Assembly (NCBI GenBank): GCA_914767715.1
Contig: OU612066.1
Location: 22,852,283 to 22,916,282, forward strand
Source: Membranipora membranacea
Lineage: Eukaryota; Bryozoa; Gymnolaemata; Cheilostomatida; Membraniporidae
DNA: 64,000 nucleotides
Reading direction: 5' to 3'
Shown: in pieces, positions 11,060 to 23,300 of the stretch
Layout: every line of letters starts with the position of its first letter
How positions within the stretch are numbered: the first letter of the stretch is position 1
Notes under the pieces: model-generated
Database searches by the model: none
Told to the model about the DNA's origin: nothing
The model's input: only the letters and a program-made list of their open reading frames with translations
Program-made: the position numbers and the translations under genes

Positions 11060-12088
11060 ATGAGCCTACAGCCTGCTACCTCGTCTTCACAAGATGATAA
11101 TCTGGCTGCCTCATCTTCACAAGATGAAAATCATGCTGCAACCACTTCAAAAGATGATAAGGTAAGAAACAGCCCGGTGGTGGCCCTCATGTTTGCATTG
11201 TCATATTTCGGTCTTTATTGGATTGAATTTTTTGGCATAATTTCTGCTTGTCCCATCCATCTAAGAGGACAGGCTTCCTTATTTTTTTAGATAGAAATCA
11301 ATTAAATATTGTCACATGATAATACCCTCATCCTTCTATACATGTACATAAATCTAAGGCCATAGACAAAGTAAATAATAATCGATGGGTGTGATAAAAT
11401 TTGAATGTAAGAAAAAAAAGGTGGAACGATAGTGATTGGGCGGGGGGGGGGGGGCTGCAGGGACTCTATTTGAGATGACAATTCTGATTTACTCCCGAAA
11501 TATCTAACTCAGAACTGGCACAGCAGTCAAAAAGTGTGAGTAGACTTAATCGGTGATCTCGCAAATCTTTCTTGGCCATGCTGACGCTGCTATGAAATTG
11601 ATTTTACAATTTCTGTTTATTATATCAAAAGCTGTAGCTTAATGATAATTATTTGTTTATGTTATCATTTGTGATGCTTTTAAAAAAAGTCATCTAGAAA
11701 CTGGTGTGCTGCTTACGGCTGTGGAAATAACCCGGCAGGAAATCCTAATTTAAGCTTCCATGCCTTCCCTAGAAATAACGAGGAGAGACTAAAGGTATGG
11801 GTTTCGGCCGTTAAACGCAAGAACTGGACTCCATCCAAATATGCTGTTCTATGTAGCGAATATTTGAAACGAGATACATTTAGAAGGCCTCCTGGTGTGG
11901 GTGGGAGAGCTTTACTAAAAAAGGATGCTATCCCAACAATTTTCCAATCCTTCCCACACTATCTACAAACCCCTAATAGTGAAGAGATATACGCTGGTCA
12001 GAATACACCATCAAACAACCAATTCGCAGCAAACACTGACAATAAGCGCTCCGAACTGAGCAGGCTTATTGTGTTCAGTCATATCTAA
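11060..12088 (+). CDS. THAP-domain-only protein of the transposon, zinc ligand altered
   Basis: Exons 11,060-11,161 and 11,690-12,088 join in phase 0 to give 166 aa. The N-terminus is a short degenerate repeat (SSSQDDNLAASSSQDEN). The second exon is a THAP DNA-binding domain: NWCAAYGCGNN (first two Cys), HAFPRN, VWVSAVKRKNWTPSKYAVLC, and the C-terminal DAIPTIF box that matches the AVPTIF signature. The last ligand should be His in a C-x2-H motif (CSEHF); here it reads CSEYF (TAT at 11,861-11,863), one base from CAT. After the domain, translation ends within about 45 residues with no transposase region. It could be a truncated transposase relic or a small regulator derived from it, comparable in layout to P-element repressor proteins. 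The domain call is strong; function is open. Confidence 0.75.
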
Positions 12089-12134
12089 TTTTCAGCGATC
12101 GTTGATAGTGATAGTGTCTCTTTTGGAAATTTTG

Positions 12135-12600
12135 CAGCAATCACCGATAGTGGTAGTTTTCTAGTCTTTGACCGATCCGCAAAATTCAGTATAATCTCAC
12201 AGTATTTTTTTTTTGCTAAGTAGTGTAAGAAGTGGTTAGCTTACATTGCTCTACTAATATGATTAATTTCAACGTATACTGCAACCAGTCCTATCTAACT
12301 TTGCAATGCTCTCTGATAGTGGTAGTGTTTTTAATTTTTGTCGTGCCCACAACAATTAGTATAACTCAACAGTATATATTCATATTTTTTACAAAGTAGT
12401 GGTAAGAAGTGGCTAGCTTCATGGCTGTATTTGTGTCGATCAGCTTTAGCTTATGCTGTAATCAGTCACATCGAATATGGCAGCAATCGCTGATAGTGAT
12501 AGCCGTTAGCCTTGGTCGTGCCCTCAGAAATTAGTATAATCCCGCAGTAACAGCCCTTTGTTTTGTCATGTAGTGATAAAAGTGGTTAAGTACAGGGCTG
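12135..12600 (+). repeat. Degenerate subterminal tandem repeat, about 170-bp period
   Basis: Three units begin near 12,135, 12,303 and 12,480. Each carries a GATAGTGRTAG core, then a TTAGTATAAY block, then AAGTAGTGRTAAGAAGTGG-like sequence. The pattern AGTGGT...GCTGTATTTGTTT recurs at about 13,000-13,035 in the right arm, so the inverted repeat itself seems built from the same unit. Confidence 0.7.
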
Positions 12601-13680
12601 TATTTGTTTTGATAATTTTTATCTCATAAATTAAAACAGATCTAATATAATTTGGCTGGTATTATACCCTGCGTGTCTTGATTTACTATATTATTTTATA
12701 GATGAGAGATTACCAAAGTCTTTATATATATATATGTCACTTACCCTAGCTTCATCATACATACATATCTGGAGTTGGCATACTCAATTTACAGCACAGA
12801 TCTATTCTTCCTCATGAAGCGACAATAAAATTTGCAGTAAAATCTTTTAACAAGGAATCCAAGCTGAGCAGGTTGTGCTCAGTCATGACTAGGAATATTT
12901 ATGCAAAAATCTATGATGATGGTGATGGTGCTTTGATCTGGCTCATCCAACAAAATATTTGTGATACTGTGTTGTGGGTATTCTGTGCATTTGAATAGTA
13001 GTGGTAGAAGTGTTAAGAGTAGACGGCTGTATTTGTTTCAATATTTATTGGCTAATGATTGTAACTTATCAGGTCTGTTCTCGCTTTGGATTCGCCTAAA
13101 GAGTCAATTTTTTATACCATCTCGTGCGGAAAGGTCTTTTACATAAACTCACCAATTTTCTCTGTGTTTAAATAATTAGGGGCCGGACAAGGGCCGATAT
13201 CATGCCCGGCGTCCCTTGATTCTTCACATTATTTCATTGAATGGTATATAGTAAACTATGGCTCACAGCACAAACTAATTACGTCATGTCGTGCTATTTA
13301 AGTGGGACAGTATTGAATGCTATTGGCCTGTCTAGGTAGTATATTAAGTCTATGCCTAACCATAATAGCCTACCACCCTGCCTTTACTGCAAGCTCCACC
13401 CCTCCTACCCTCCCTGATCAAACGAACCTAAATTATTTTACGGAAATGGCTCCAACGGAGACATGTGATGTTGTGTATCGGTATATGATATACTGATATA
13501 CATACAGGGAAAAACTTGTGCTAAATTTCTTTTTTTCTGCCCATTAATGGCCAACGTACATTCCCGTTATAGAAACAAGGGCTGATAAATGCTGGTTTAA
13601 TTTGAACCAGCCAACTTTCACAAGGATACACAAGCATCAAACTACCACTTGATGATTCATATTGTATACTGATAGTCTAT

Positions 13681-14001
13681 GTGCTGTATGAAGCCAGTCT
13701 GAAAAGATACAAGGAAGCCCTTGAAATGGAAACTGCAAAACTCTATTTGTCAGAGCAAAGCAAGTCATCTGAATGAAATTAGTGTGTGTCATTTCAAGAT
13801 GAAGAATTTCACACTAGCTGAAGAAGCCATTCGCTAAGCTGTCAAACTGTTCAAACATCTGGAAGGAGAGTAATCAATGAATGTAATCAATGGATACATG
13901 GCATTATGTTATATCAATGCAAGGCTGGGTAAAATCCAAATAGCTGAGCTTTAGCTACAGAAACATGAGGATTTGAAGCTCTATTTGACAGCCACAGGTC
14001 A
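13681..14001 (+). pseudogene. Decayed C-terminal TPR fragment, sibling of the gene at 39,416-42,146
   Basis: Conceptual translation follows the C-terminal 110 or so residues of the minus-strand gene near 39.4-39.8 kb: YEASLKRYKEALEMETA-like start, EISVCHFKMKNFTLAEEA, MNVINGYMALCYINARLGK and LQKHEDLKLYLTATG. It contains three in-frame stops and a small deletion after the first block. It lies on the opposite strand to its sibling and just right of the long-TIR transposon. Confidence 0.9.
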
Positions 14002-14837
14002 AAGCAAACAAGTGAACTTTTCCAGAATTTTATTTTCCCAGTGGTCTCAAGTTTATAAGCTCACAGGCTTGGGAGCTCAAGCCAATATCACATTGTCTGC
14101 TATTTTCTACAATACCCACAACTGATCCACAAAGAAGTTTTGTACAAAGTTTTATGATTATTTATAATTACGATTTGAATATTATCCTAAAACTAATTAG
14201 TTTAAACGATTTTTAACTTGATGTATACTTTAATGGATCATTTCAACATGATATAATAGTACTAATATTATGTTATAATACAAATTTTGATGAAGAATTG
14301 AACCACAAATAATCTGGAAAACGGCTCAATTTGGAGAAAGGGTATCATACATACATGTATTGGGAGCTATCATACTATTATTATCTCCCCTGTAATAAAA
14401 AATACATACGTAATCACTTGTCATTTGGTCTTTGGTGTGAGAACATCTAAAAGTAATAGACGTGTTTATTTGAGCATTATTCCGAAACATTACGTAATCT
14501 ATACATTGGAATTCTTAAGGAACTACTTGTTGTGTACCTTTACTATCGTGATGCATCCATCGTATCTCTCTATTTACAACTCCCATGTACTGATAAAGTA
14601 AGTTACTATTATATCACACTAATTTACGTTGACAAATTAATTGAATAATATAGCTTGAGTGTTTAAGAGAGTCACATAGTTTAATCTTGGTAAAATTCAG
14701 TTTGATTTTGCTTATTATGCTACACCTTGCTATGTGGTTTATATTGAGGTTTAATTTTCATGGTAATTTGTGATGTTGAATTTATGGAATTTATGCTGTT
14801 AAATATTGTGCATGCATTTATTGTTAATTTTTTCCAG

Positions 14838-14914
14838 GACGTACCCTCACTAATGTCACCACACCATCTTATAACTACCAGTATCGGTCACACCTGGCTG
14901 TCAAGTTATTTGAT
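14838..14914 (+). other. Possible isolated exon, unassigned
   Basis: A good acceptor (TTTTTTCCAG) and donor (GTAAGT) bracket 77 nt open as RTLTNVTTPSYNYQYRSHLA and six more residues. I could not find partner exons whose phase fits, and do not recognise the peptide. Confidence 0.25.
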
Positions 14915-15124
14915 GTAAGTTTATCGAGTGCTACATCGGAATTTGCATTGTTTATTAAGATCTATTAATTGTATGATTGCATTTGTAATGGTTATATAGA
15001 TTATTGCATCTGCATTTACAGGCAAAAACCTTAGTTAGTTGAATCGTTGTTGCACCGCCTATAATTAATTGTCTCCTCTTGAGTTATGTTTTTTAAGCTG
15101 GCTTATTTTTATATTTAACTCCCC

Positions 15125-15246
15125 ATGCATCTACATTTTCTTGAATTTAACGCTAAAGAATGCCCAGAAAGCACCTTGAAAGTCCCAAAAAATAGCTGTT
15201 TTTTGGCATTCTTTTGCGTTCAATTCAAGAAAAATGAAGATGCAAT
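15125..15246. mobile_element. Foldback element of about 120 bp
   Basis: About 40-bp imperfect arms: TGCATCTACATTTTCTTGAA near 15,127 and its inverse ending at 15,245, around a loop that includes an internal AAAAAATAGCTGTTTTTT hairpin. No clear target duplication. The surrounding 14.9-16.4 kb holds only AT-rich sequence, including an ATTAT/TATA microsatellite at 15,940-16,000. Confidence 0.7.
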
Positions 15247-16400
15247 GAAAAATTCTGTTGGCATTTCCTGTGTGCACCATGGTTAATGAAAGCGGCTTCG
15301 TATGTGAGAACTTTCAAAAAAACTTCGTTTGGGCACGATAATGGTCATTTGGACAGCATGTTTTATGTTATGCAAAGGTGACAAAAATATTAGCTGTATT
15401 CAAGAGTCTACTGTCATAGCAATATGCAAGCTAATTTGTTGAAAGTCAATGTGTATGACATTTGAAAAGTACTCTAACAGAAAATCATAATTAATTCTGT
15501 TTCGAGCCTATGATCTGTTGTGAATTAATGATTGAAATTTGACATATTTTCACGGCTTCACAAAAAAAATGCATTGTATGGCGTGACGTAAAAAGCATAA
15601 TATACCATGGTTGATTAGTCGATTGAGGAAATGATATGATGAGCGACATAATGATACCAAGACAGTTTGTGAAGTGAAATTGACAGGTTTAACTCTTACC
15701 ACCTTTCCTCATGTGATCAGCAAAGACATTGTCACACAAGGGATTACTCAGAGTTATAACATAATATACATAATTATCAAGACAAAGAGTAGAAGGAAGC
15801 TTGAGTTTCTTCACATCTGAACCTGACAGGAGCTATGTGGTTATGGAAAAGGGTAAGACAACTCCTGAGTAGAAATGTTTGCCTGTTACTCAACCAGTCC
15901 CAAATTCTCTGGTTCACCTTCTACCGTACTATTATATTACTATTATATTATATTATATGTATATATTATATATATTATATTATAGTACTATTATATTATT
16001 ATTGGTTGATATTCATTTTATCAATCATCTCATGCTATACATCGTCATTACGGTTAGATGTGAAAAGGATTAACCGGGTTTAAAAATGACATTCTTGACG
16101 AGAGAAGATTAAAAGATCGCTCTCATTAGAGGATGTGGATTGCTTACATCAGGCTTACATTTCGCAAGTATGACAAATCTGTTTAACCAGGAGGTGTGCT
16201 TATCCTGCTACGCAGATACTCAGTCAATACAATAGTTAATAAGTGCTCATGCTCAAGATAATCTTTCATCAAAATATTTCAAGTCTCAGCCTTGTTATAT
16301 AATACAAAACTGATGAATCTCTCGTTAGAGGCAAAAATATGTTATGCAAACTGTTTGGTAGTATCTTTCCTATTACATATAATACATTTTGTTATTACAG

Positions 16401-16787
16401 TAACGGCAACAATGAAACAATAGAAAATGACCTAGAGTCTGGCAATGAGGTGATTGGAGAGACAGATCCATACCTTGAATACTGCAATATTGACGAAAAT
16501 AATATGATGACCAACTTTGAACAGAAACTAACAAACGAAACAATCAGCCATATCTCTGACTGACTGACAAACTAACTGCAAGTGAGGACTCACCATCAAC
16601 AGCTCATGATGTAGAATGTACACAGGCTTCACTGTTAGAATCAGTATCTCTAGATTTAAATAAGATGGGTATTACATTACCAGACATTTGTGGGGAATTA
16701 ACAAATCTAGAAGAAAGAAATAACTATTGCGGGCGTAAACACCCGGTGAGAGGAACCACTTTGCCATATCGCAAGGAGTTAACATAA
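16401..16787 (+). pseudogene. Unrecognised exon-like ORF broken by a CTGA expansion
   Basis: After an acceptor (TTATTACAG) a frame opens with NGNNETIENDLESGNEVIGE and runs acid-rich to a stop at 16,560-16,562. Coding-like sequence resumes one base out of register (KLTASEDSPSTAHDVECTQA, then SVSLDLNKMGITLPDICGEL) and continues to a donor-like CCG|GTGAGA at 16,746 or a stop at 16,785. At the junction (16,555-16,568) the tetranucleotide CTGA/GACT is repeated, the likely slip site. I do not recognise the family; a non-coding coincidence cannot be excluded. Confidence 0.35.
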
Positions 16788-16950
16788 TATAATCATGAAA
16801 AATCCGAATGAATATCAAGATTTGCGTCGACCAGCAAACAATACAATCAAAGCCTCTCATCATGAGTGTGAGGATGTAGTGATTAGATTCACTGATAATG
16901 ACCAACCTTTTCATCAGAAGTAGAAAAGGAAGATCAATGGGCTCTAACAG

Positions 16951-17409
16951 ATCACACTGATTTCGAGATTACACTATTAGTATATTGTGTATCTCTGATC
17001 GATAGAGCTTCTGTCGCAAATATTGAGCACCTACATTTGGCTGAAAAAGAGGACAACTTTAATTTTATCAAACAGACATGATCGAAACAGAATTACCTAG
17101 CTCTGCATTATTAGTTCTCTCTTCTGAGCTTAGGCTAGCAATACAGAGTTTCGATGTCACTTTTCTTGTCGAAAACATGTGCTAAATGCTCTTCTAAAAC
17201 TTTTAAAAGATGATATCAGATTTTCTTAATATAAATTAGAATATTTTAACAAAGAATGACAAAATGATAAGTGTATATCCAAAAGTTTGGGTAATCATCC
17301 ATATGTCTCCTAACTACTGAATTTCAGCTGCACTCAAGCTAAGTGAATTAATTTACTCTCTATCGATCAGAGATATACATGCAATAGTATATCACGTCAT
17401 CAGTGTGCT
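16951..17409. mobile_element. MITE of the CACACTGAT family
   Basis: Ends CACACTGATTTCGAGATTAC and ATCAGTGTG, with matching inner blocks ATCTCTGATCGATAGAG and CTCTATCGATCAGAGAT. CTAACAG flanks both ends (16,944-16,950 and about 17,409-17,415), consistent with a 7-8 bp target duplication. Relatives are at 31,578-31,787 and 60,313-60,514. Confidence 0.8.
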
Positions 17410-18110
17410 AACAGATTACCTTGCTAAAGTGAAACTATTGTCAATGCTGGGTCACTTGGATAAATAAAAGTCATAATTCGCTACAGTACAGAGTTTTTTC
17501 CCAGGTACTTATAGCCCTTCATCCTTAACCAATCAAACGGGATTATTTAATAACCCACCTGCATCAGCAGGATGTATTGACTATGAGGATGCATTAAAGA
17601 ATTTGAGCCTTGGGAGGGTTATGTGAGGTAATCTGATCCAATATATGGATTTCTCATGTCTTTTTACATCTATAGGTCCAAGTTCCTAATCTCTGTGACC
17701 ATCATGTGAGGAATAATGACCTGAAATAGAAGTGCTCACTTTATTGGTTAGAAAACCTTTATTTTTTGGAATCCCTAATTCAGGATGACGTAGGGGCGGA
17801 GCTCACATCATCGCAATTACTAAAAATATTAGTGATTTCTGTTGTTGTTTTCTGCTCATGAAATACCTTTATAGTGTCCAGTACCGATCTCCTTACTAAT
17901 CTTGAGGACATTTCAACTCTACTAGAACTTGATAAAGGAGTGTTCCAAGACACTAAAAGTATTTCATGGGAAGAAAACACCAACAGAAAACAACCAGCTT
18001 TCAGCTTGTAACATAGCAACGGTGTTAATGCTACTTCCGCCAATACGTAATTCTGAAGGGGGGATTCCCAAATAAAAAGTTATCTAACAAATAAAGTGAG
18101 AACTTCTATA

Positions 18111-18583
18111 GACAGTTTTCTGAGCTCTTATTTATGCCTCAATTCGGAGTTGTCCTCTCTCCAGTTTGGTACTTTTAACCCACGCCGCATAGGAAAACCG
18201 CTTATGTTAGGATAAAAATGATTTTTGATTCAGACTCTGCACTATTAAAAACCCTGGGAGACAGGGTTTCCAAATCATTGGAGGCTGGAATATTGATCAA
18301 ATCTTAATTTTAGTGACGAAACTCATGAAGAATTCTGCCAAATTGTCCGCAAAACAGGCAGAATTTGACTATCCAAATACTAAAATTATTTCCAAAGCTA
18401 TGTCCTTATGAGTTTTCAATGTTGCAAATTCTGAATCAAAAAAATTTTTTTCCATGATAAGCGGTTTTCAAGAAAACCCTCTTTTTTTTAGCACGTTTTT
18501 CCTATGCGACGTGGGTTAAAAGTACCAAACTGGAGAGAGGACAACTCTGAATTGAGGCCTAAATCAGAGCTCAGAAAACTGTC
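18111..18583. mobile_element. MITE with roughly 90-bp terminal inverted repeats
   Basis: Ends GACAGTTTTCTGAGCTCT and its inverse. Arms continue through GTCCTCTCTCCAGTTTGGTA and TTAACCCACGCCGCATAGG. Both ends abut TA, as in Tc1/mariner-type insertions. A truncated relative is at 1161-1597. Confidence 0.85.
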
Positions 18584-18783
18584 TATTATGGCATGTGTTT
18601 ACAAGTTTACTGGTTGTTTGAATGTGCACAAACAGACTCATTAATTACTATAACTCTCACATTCTATGCATGAAACAATTTAGATGGTCCGTATCAACAA
18701 AATTGTGCACTTTGAAAGATATATAAATTATATTTTATAGGATTGAAGATTATAGCATGCATTTTATATTCATAAATATCTTA

Positions 18784-20396
18784 TCAGCCCTTCATAATTC
18801 TGGATATTTCATCCATAGTTTTCTTCACTTGCACGGAATCATTTCCGTTGTACCAGCTATCTTCTACAAAAGAATCATCAAAATACAAAAATTGACCTTT
18901 TTGTAACTGTAGTGTAGTGGAGTTGGGTGGGTAGAAAATTTATGCAACTTTTCCTCAGCAGTTGCGGCGTCTCTAGACTATAGACATAGACATTGAGCGT
19001 AACCACTAGTTTATGATATTGGACTGCCTTTGTTGTAACTAGTGCATGTTGACAGACGGCCAGGTTCAACAATAAATGCAGTGCTGGACAAAGGGAAGGG
19101 AAATTCATCTGCAACTATCTTTACCAAAAATTGTAAACTTGACTTACTAGTACATATGAACATTCGAGGCGTCCATCCCCTACAGCAAGCTTTTGGTCTT
19201 GGTCTTGGACACGAACCATCAACTCCACACAACGCCCTCTTATTCTGTCCACGAAGATCCCAAGGACCATCATAATCTACTGGTGGCCATGTTGGCAACC
19301 ATATGCAGTACCTAAAAATCACATTGCATGCTGGCTATACTTCCCTATTGCATTGTTTTGGAATATGCAAGTTGTGCACGATATAAAACCATCCGTATGA
19401 ATACAAACTTCAATGAGACCAGATGAGATCCTTTAGAAAATTCGTTCCCTTAGCATGAGAAGTGAAAAACTAACTATGGAGTAAATTCTAATGATCAGTA
19501 TGTACATGCATATCCACTAAGGCTTATATTCAGGCATCAATAATCATTTAAATAAAAGCTACCCATTGACCCCTAATATCTTGAGACACTGAAGAACTCA
19601 GGTTACAGGGAGGTCTGTTTATACAATATTTTATGTTTTTGTTCAGAATATGGGGGATCTTGCCAGGAAATCTTGCCTGAAAAAAAAAGAAATCAATCAG
19701 CAGTTACTCAGGGACCTCTAACGGAGTTGGCTTCAAACCTAGGTGGCAGGGGTTTCGCAGTGGCGTTGTGGCTGCAGTTGTACCACAACTGGGTCTGTGA
19801 AAAGTTCAATAAAAGAGAATCTATTGGCTATAAAAATAAGATGAGTAGGAGGTAGCTCAGCTGGTTAAATGCCGTCTTCAACACGCAAGTGATGAAGGTT
19901 GTGGGTATGAATCCCACTGCAGTCCATCATCTACTGGGGTTTGGTTGGCCCCCAGGTGTGTTCCGACCTGCCTGCAAACTGAGAGCAAAACTGGCGCAGA
20001 CATTGAAGCCTTGCCATTAAGGGAAAATAATCTTTCGCTGTCCATGCTTTGGGATGTGGCGTGTCATATGACACCCAATTTTAAAAAAAATAATATAAAA
20101 TGGCTATCAAATAACACTCACCCTCCTTCCCCTCTTTCCATAGCCATCCAGGTGTAGAGAAACACTTTCAGTTGTGTATGATTGTCGAGTTTATCTATAT
20201 TGTAGCCATTTCTTGTCAGGGTATTTATCTGTGTTGACAATGTGCGCTTGTCACTTAAAGCTCGCGGAAGGTACCACCCACCATAATCTGTAGGATGTGA
20301 AAGCCCTTCCTGCGAGTCTGCAAAAGCTGCCAAACAAAATAATATTGCAAAACTAGTCAGGAACGTCATACCCAACCTATTGTTTATCGTCAGCAA
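18784..20396 (-). CDS. Small secreted cysteine-containing protein, EMI-like tail
   Basis: Three minus-strand exons, 20,396-20,122, 19,311-19,148 and 18,863-18,784, join in compatible phases with consensus splice sites to 172 aa. An internal Met (codon 10) starts a clear signal peptide (MTFLTSFAILFCLAAFADSQ). The first exon then gives a polar segment with YGGWYLPRALSDKR. The second exon holds tryptophans and all mature cysteines: LCGVDGSCPRPRPKACCRGW, then FICT. The CC-x-GW arrangement recalls the end of EMI modules, but the domain is too short to assign. The last exon is short and polar (VQVKKTMDEISRIMKG). The first intron contains a SINE on the other strand. Function unknown; likely extracellular. 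Confidence 0.65.
19848..20095 (+). mobile_element. tRNA-derived SINE
   Basis: A tRNA-like head carries a box A (GTAGCTCAGCTGGTTAAATG) and a box B (GGTATGAATCC) at tRNA-like spacing. It is followed by an unrelated body (GGGGTTTGGTTGGCCCCCAG) and an A-rich 3' end near 20,085-20,100. It sits in the first intron of the minus-strand secreted-protein gene. Confidence 0.8.
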
Positions 20397-20399
20397 TCT

Positions 20400-23300
20400 G
20401 CGATGATCTTAATGAAAATAAATAGTCCCTAATATACTCACTTGTTGTGACTCATGACACAGTGCGGGAATGTCCAGGTGGTTTTTGACGCTATCATACT
20501 AAGATAACAGAGTAATGAAAATGAGTAATGAATCATCTCTAGGCTCTCACCTCCAAATTGGCTGATGTGTTTTTATTACGAAATTGATTGTGTGCGTGAC
20601 GTGTTTTGTTATTCCATACATTGTTTACCAATTTTTGATACGGGAAAGGGGTAATAAGTCAATCAAGTCAATTATTTTACTCCTTTTTCTCTTCCAGGCC
20701 TGTGCTCACCTTTATGAACTTATGCAGAATTTCATCGGAATATAAATAAGATGAATACTACATAGCCTGCATTTGAAATAACAAATTAAACATTACATAT
20801 TTGTTCATTTACATTTAAAGCCTACGAATGCTGTCCATCCTGCCTCTCACATCGGAGATCATAGGTGTGCAGCGGACAAAAACATTATATGCATTTGGGT
20901 TACATTCATTGGTGTTCGAAATACCATTTGCCGCAGCGAACATTTAGCTGCAGAGTCCTTTTTCTGTTATCCTTGTATGGTTCTGATCCTTTATAGATTA
21001 AGTGAGGAAGGTGAAACTGATGTGAATGCTATGTTTGTGTTTCACATGAAAAAGTGGATTGTCTCAATGATACTGAATTTATCAACGAATAGCACCGTGG
21101 TGCAGTTCTTTTTTGAAGTACAACAGTTTAGCAAGGAAATTATAATTATGTGTCTATCTTTAGCCCCACGTGAGAGATGGCAACCTTTATTCACACCAAC
21201 AATTTTAATTTGAGGATATATACCAACAGCTGACGAGATAGGACTAGAGAGTTACAATTATTTGTTTGTGTATTTGTGTGCGTGTTCTCATGTCATCGTG
21301 TTTTTATGTAAAAGCATACAAAATATCTGTAAAGTTAGTAGAATAGCTTTTCTGATATTTTGCAGTGTTTGAAACTCTATTTGGAGTTGTCAGCACTCAA
21401 ATTAACAATATTTTACTGCGAGGATATGACTCTTTGTAATTTCAACACTGATACACGATCATTGAAACATTGCTGTGGCAACAGGAATGTCAAAGTCACA
21501 TGATTTTTGATGTTTTGCTTAGTATCTTGCCTCATCAAAACTCTCAGTTTTTGACTGCACACTGGTGTTGACACTAATCTCAGCATAGATCCCTTCTATC
21601 TGGTTGAGGTTTTGATCAATGAATTTGCATTTAAATGATGTAATCCAGCAATTCGGAACAGGTTGCCATGCAACAGCAGTATTTTAACCGTAGATATTAA
21701 AAGGGCAAAGTTACTGATATGAAGGGCAATGTCCTATCATACTGTTTTTATATGTATGATTTTAACTCAAGGAAGAATGATTTTATTATGACAAGAATAT
21801 GTCAGCTCATATACAATTATCTTAATTAAGATTTCTTACACTGCTCCAGGTTTTGATTGAAGAATTAAGAGGCTCCTCACATTAGTCACATTGTCATTGC
21901 TTTTTATAATACTTTCTAACATAACGTTCTGATGGTACCGTTAATTGATTTGCTGACCAATCTATATTTACACAGTGAGAAAATTCAGAGCCCTTCATGG
22001 TAAACATTATTGATGCAGAATGAAATCGGGTGTAGTAACTCAGTTACTAATGCAAATCTATATGGCCTTTTGATTCTTGATATGATTTTGTTTTGATGTT
22101 TAATAAAGTCTCTGCAATGCATGGCAGAAATGTAGTTGTTCTGATATCACAACAATCAGTCATTCTCAGTTAATTTACGGGGGATAAGAGCAGCGATATA
22201 CTTCTCACTGCTCTCTCAGGAAAAGATACAGATATCACGACTGCTAGATTATTACATAAAGCGATCAAAGGAATCTGGTATATCTTGGTGTACTTACTTG
22301 GTCATCTTGTGCATCGACATACATTACATAAACGTGTATAGCTTCAGGTTGGTAATTCAAGTTATTGTTTGATCAAATGAACATGATATTCTTATTCTGC
22401 CACCAAATAAATAGGAGATACATATATACACCCAAGGGTGCTGGGGGCTCATCCTTGAAAGCTCCCCCAGAATCAATTGCTCAAACCAGATTGTGCTGTC
22501 TCACCATCCACAATAAAGAATGGGTTTATGGCTCCGCTATTCACTACTCGGAGTTGGGTACTCACATCCTACAGCGCAGTCCAGTTCACCATTGGCACCA
22601 TATGCAACACAGAATACGTGATAGGGTTATTAGCGTTACATGGCCCACGCTCAAGGCCATTATCAATGCTTAGGGTGAAAGAAGTAGGTTCTTGGTATAA
22701 TTCCTTGGGTGAGACTTTACATTCCAATTAAGCTCTAAACCCTTTCAGAACTACATATCTCAAGTAAGTTATCAATGTTATCACTTTTTATCTCCCAAGC
22801 ATTCGTGATGAATTTGGCTACCACAAAATGTATATATTTGTTTCTGTAATCAAACTTTGTTCAGGTTGATGGTAGAATTTCAAAATTATTGTGGAATGCC
22901 ATTACAAACATCTTCGGCAAACACTAATGATTCAATGGTTTGTCTGGCATCAATATAGTATTTGCTAGAAGGGCTCAGAAACCCTTATATTCCTGTCGAA
23001 TATGTGAAACTATACCATAAACTGGCCTCCCTCCAATCAAAAGCTGAACTTAATAGTATTGGCTGGCAGTCATCGACCTCTACAAATAGTCATTAGATAT
23101 CAAATGAAATGAACAATCGGTTATAATATAGAATTCCAGCATAGTCTCTGCTAGCAAATATGCAATCAACTTGTTCCTTCTTTTAGCTTATGGGACAAAA
23201 TAAGCATAGGTTTCTTTTGTCATTTTTTTCAATTTTATTGGCATCACTTTCATTCAATGAGAAGGTTTTTCAAAATCGGGCCGTCAAGAAAAAAAGGGCA

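Larger units (their letters stand above)
9471..13354. mobile_element. Long-terminal-inverted-repeat DNA transposon with THAP gene
   Basis: The left end CATAGACTCAATATACTACC is matched in inverse at 13,354 (GGTAGTATATTAAGTCTATG). The right arm (about 12,590-13,354) pairs with nearly all of the left arm (9,471-10,830) once a nested MITE and a 177-bp tandem duplication in the left arm are removed. The terminal inverted repeats are thus roughly 750 bp. The core encodes a two-exon THAP-domain protein and a degenerate tandem array, but no recognisable transposase catalytic domain. THAP domains occur in P-element-type transposases, so that superfamily is the likeliest source. No target-site duplication is visible: the left flank matches the empty locus downstream of the second receptor copy (about 31,550) but the right flank does not, so the right junction was rearranged. 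Confidence 0.85.
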
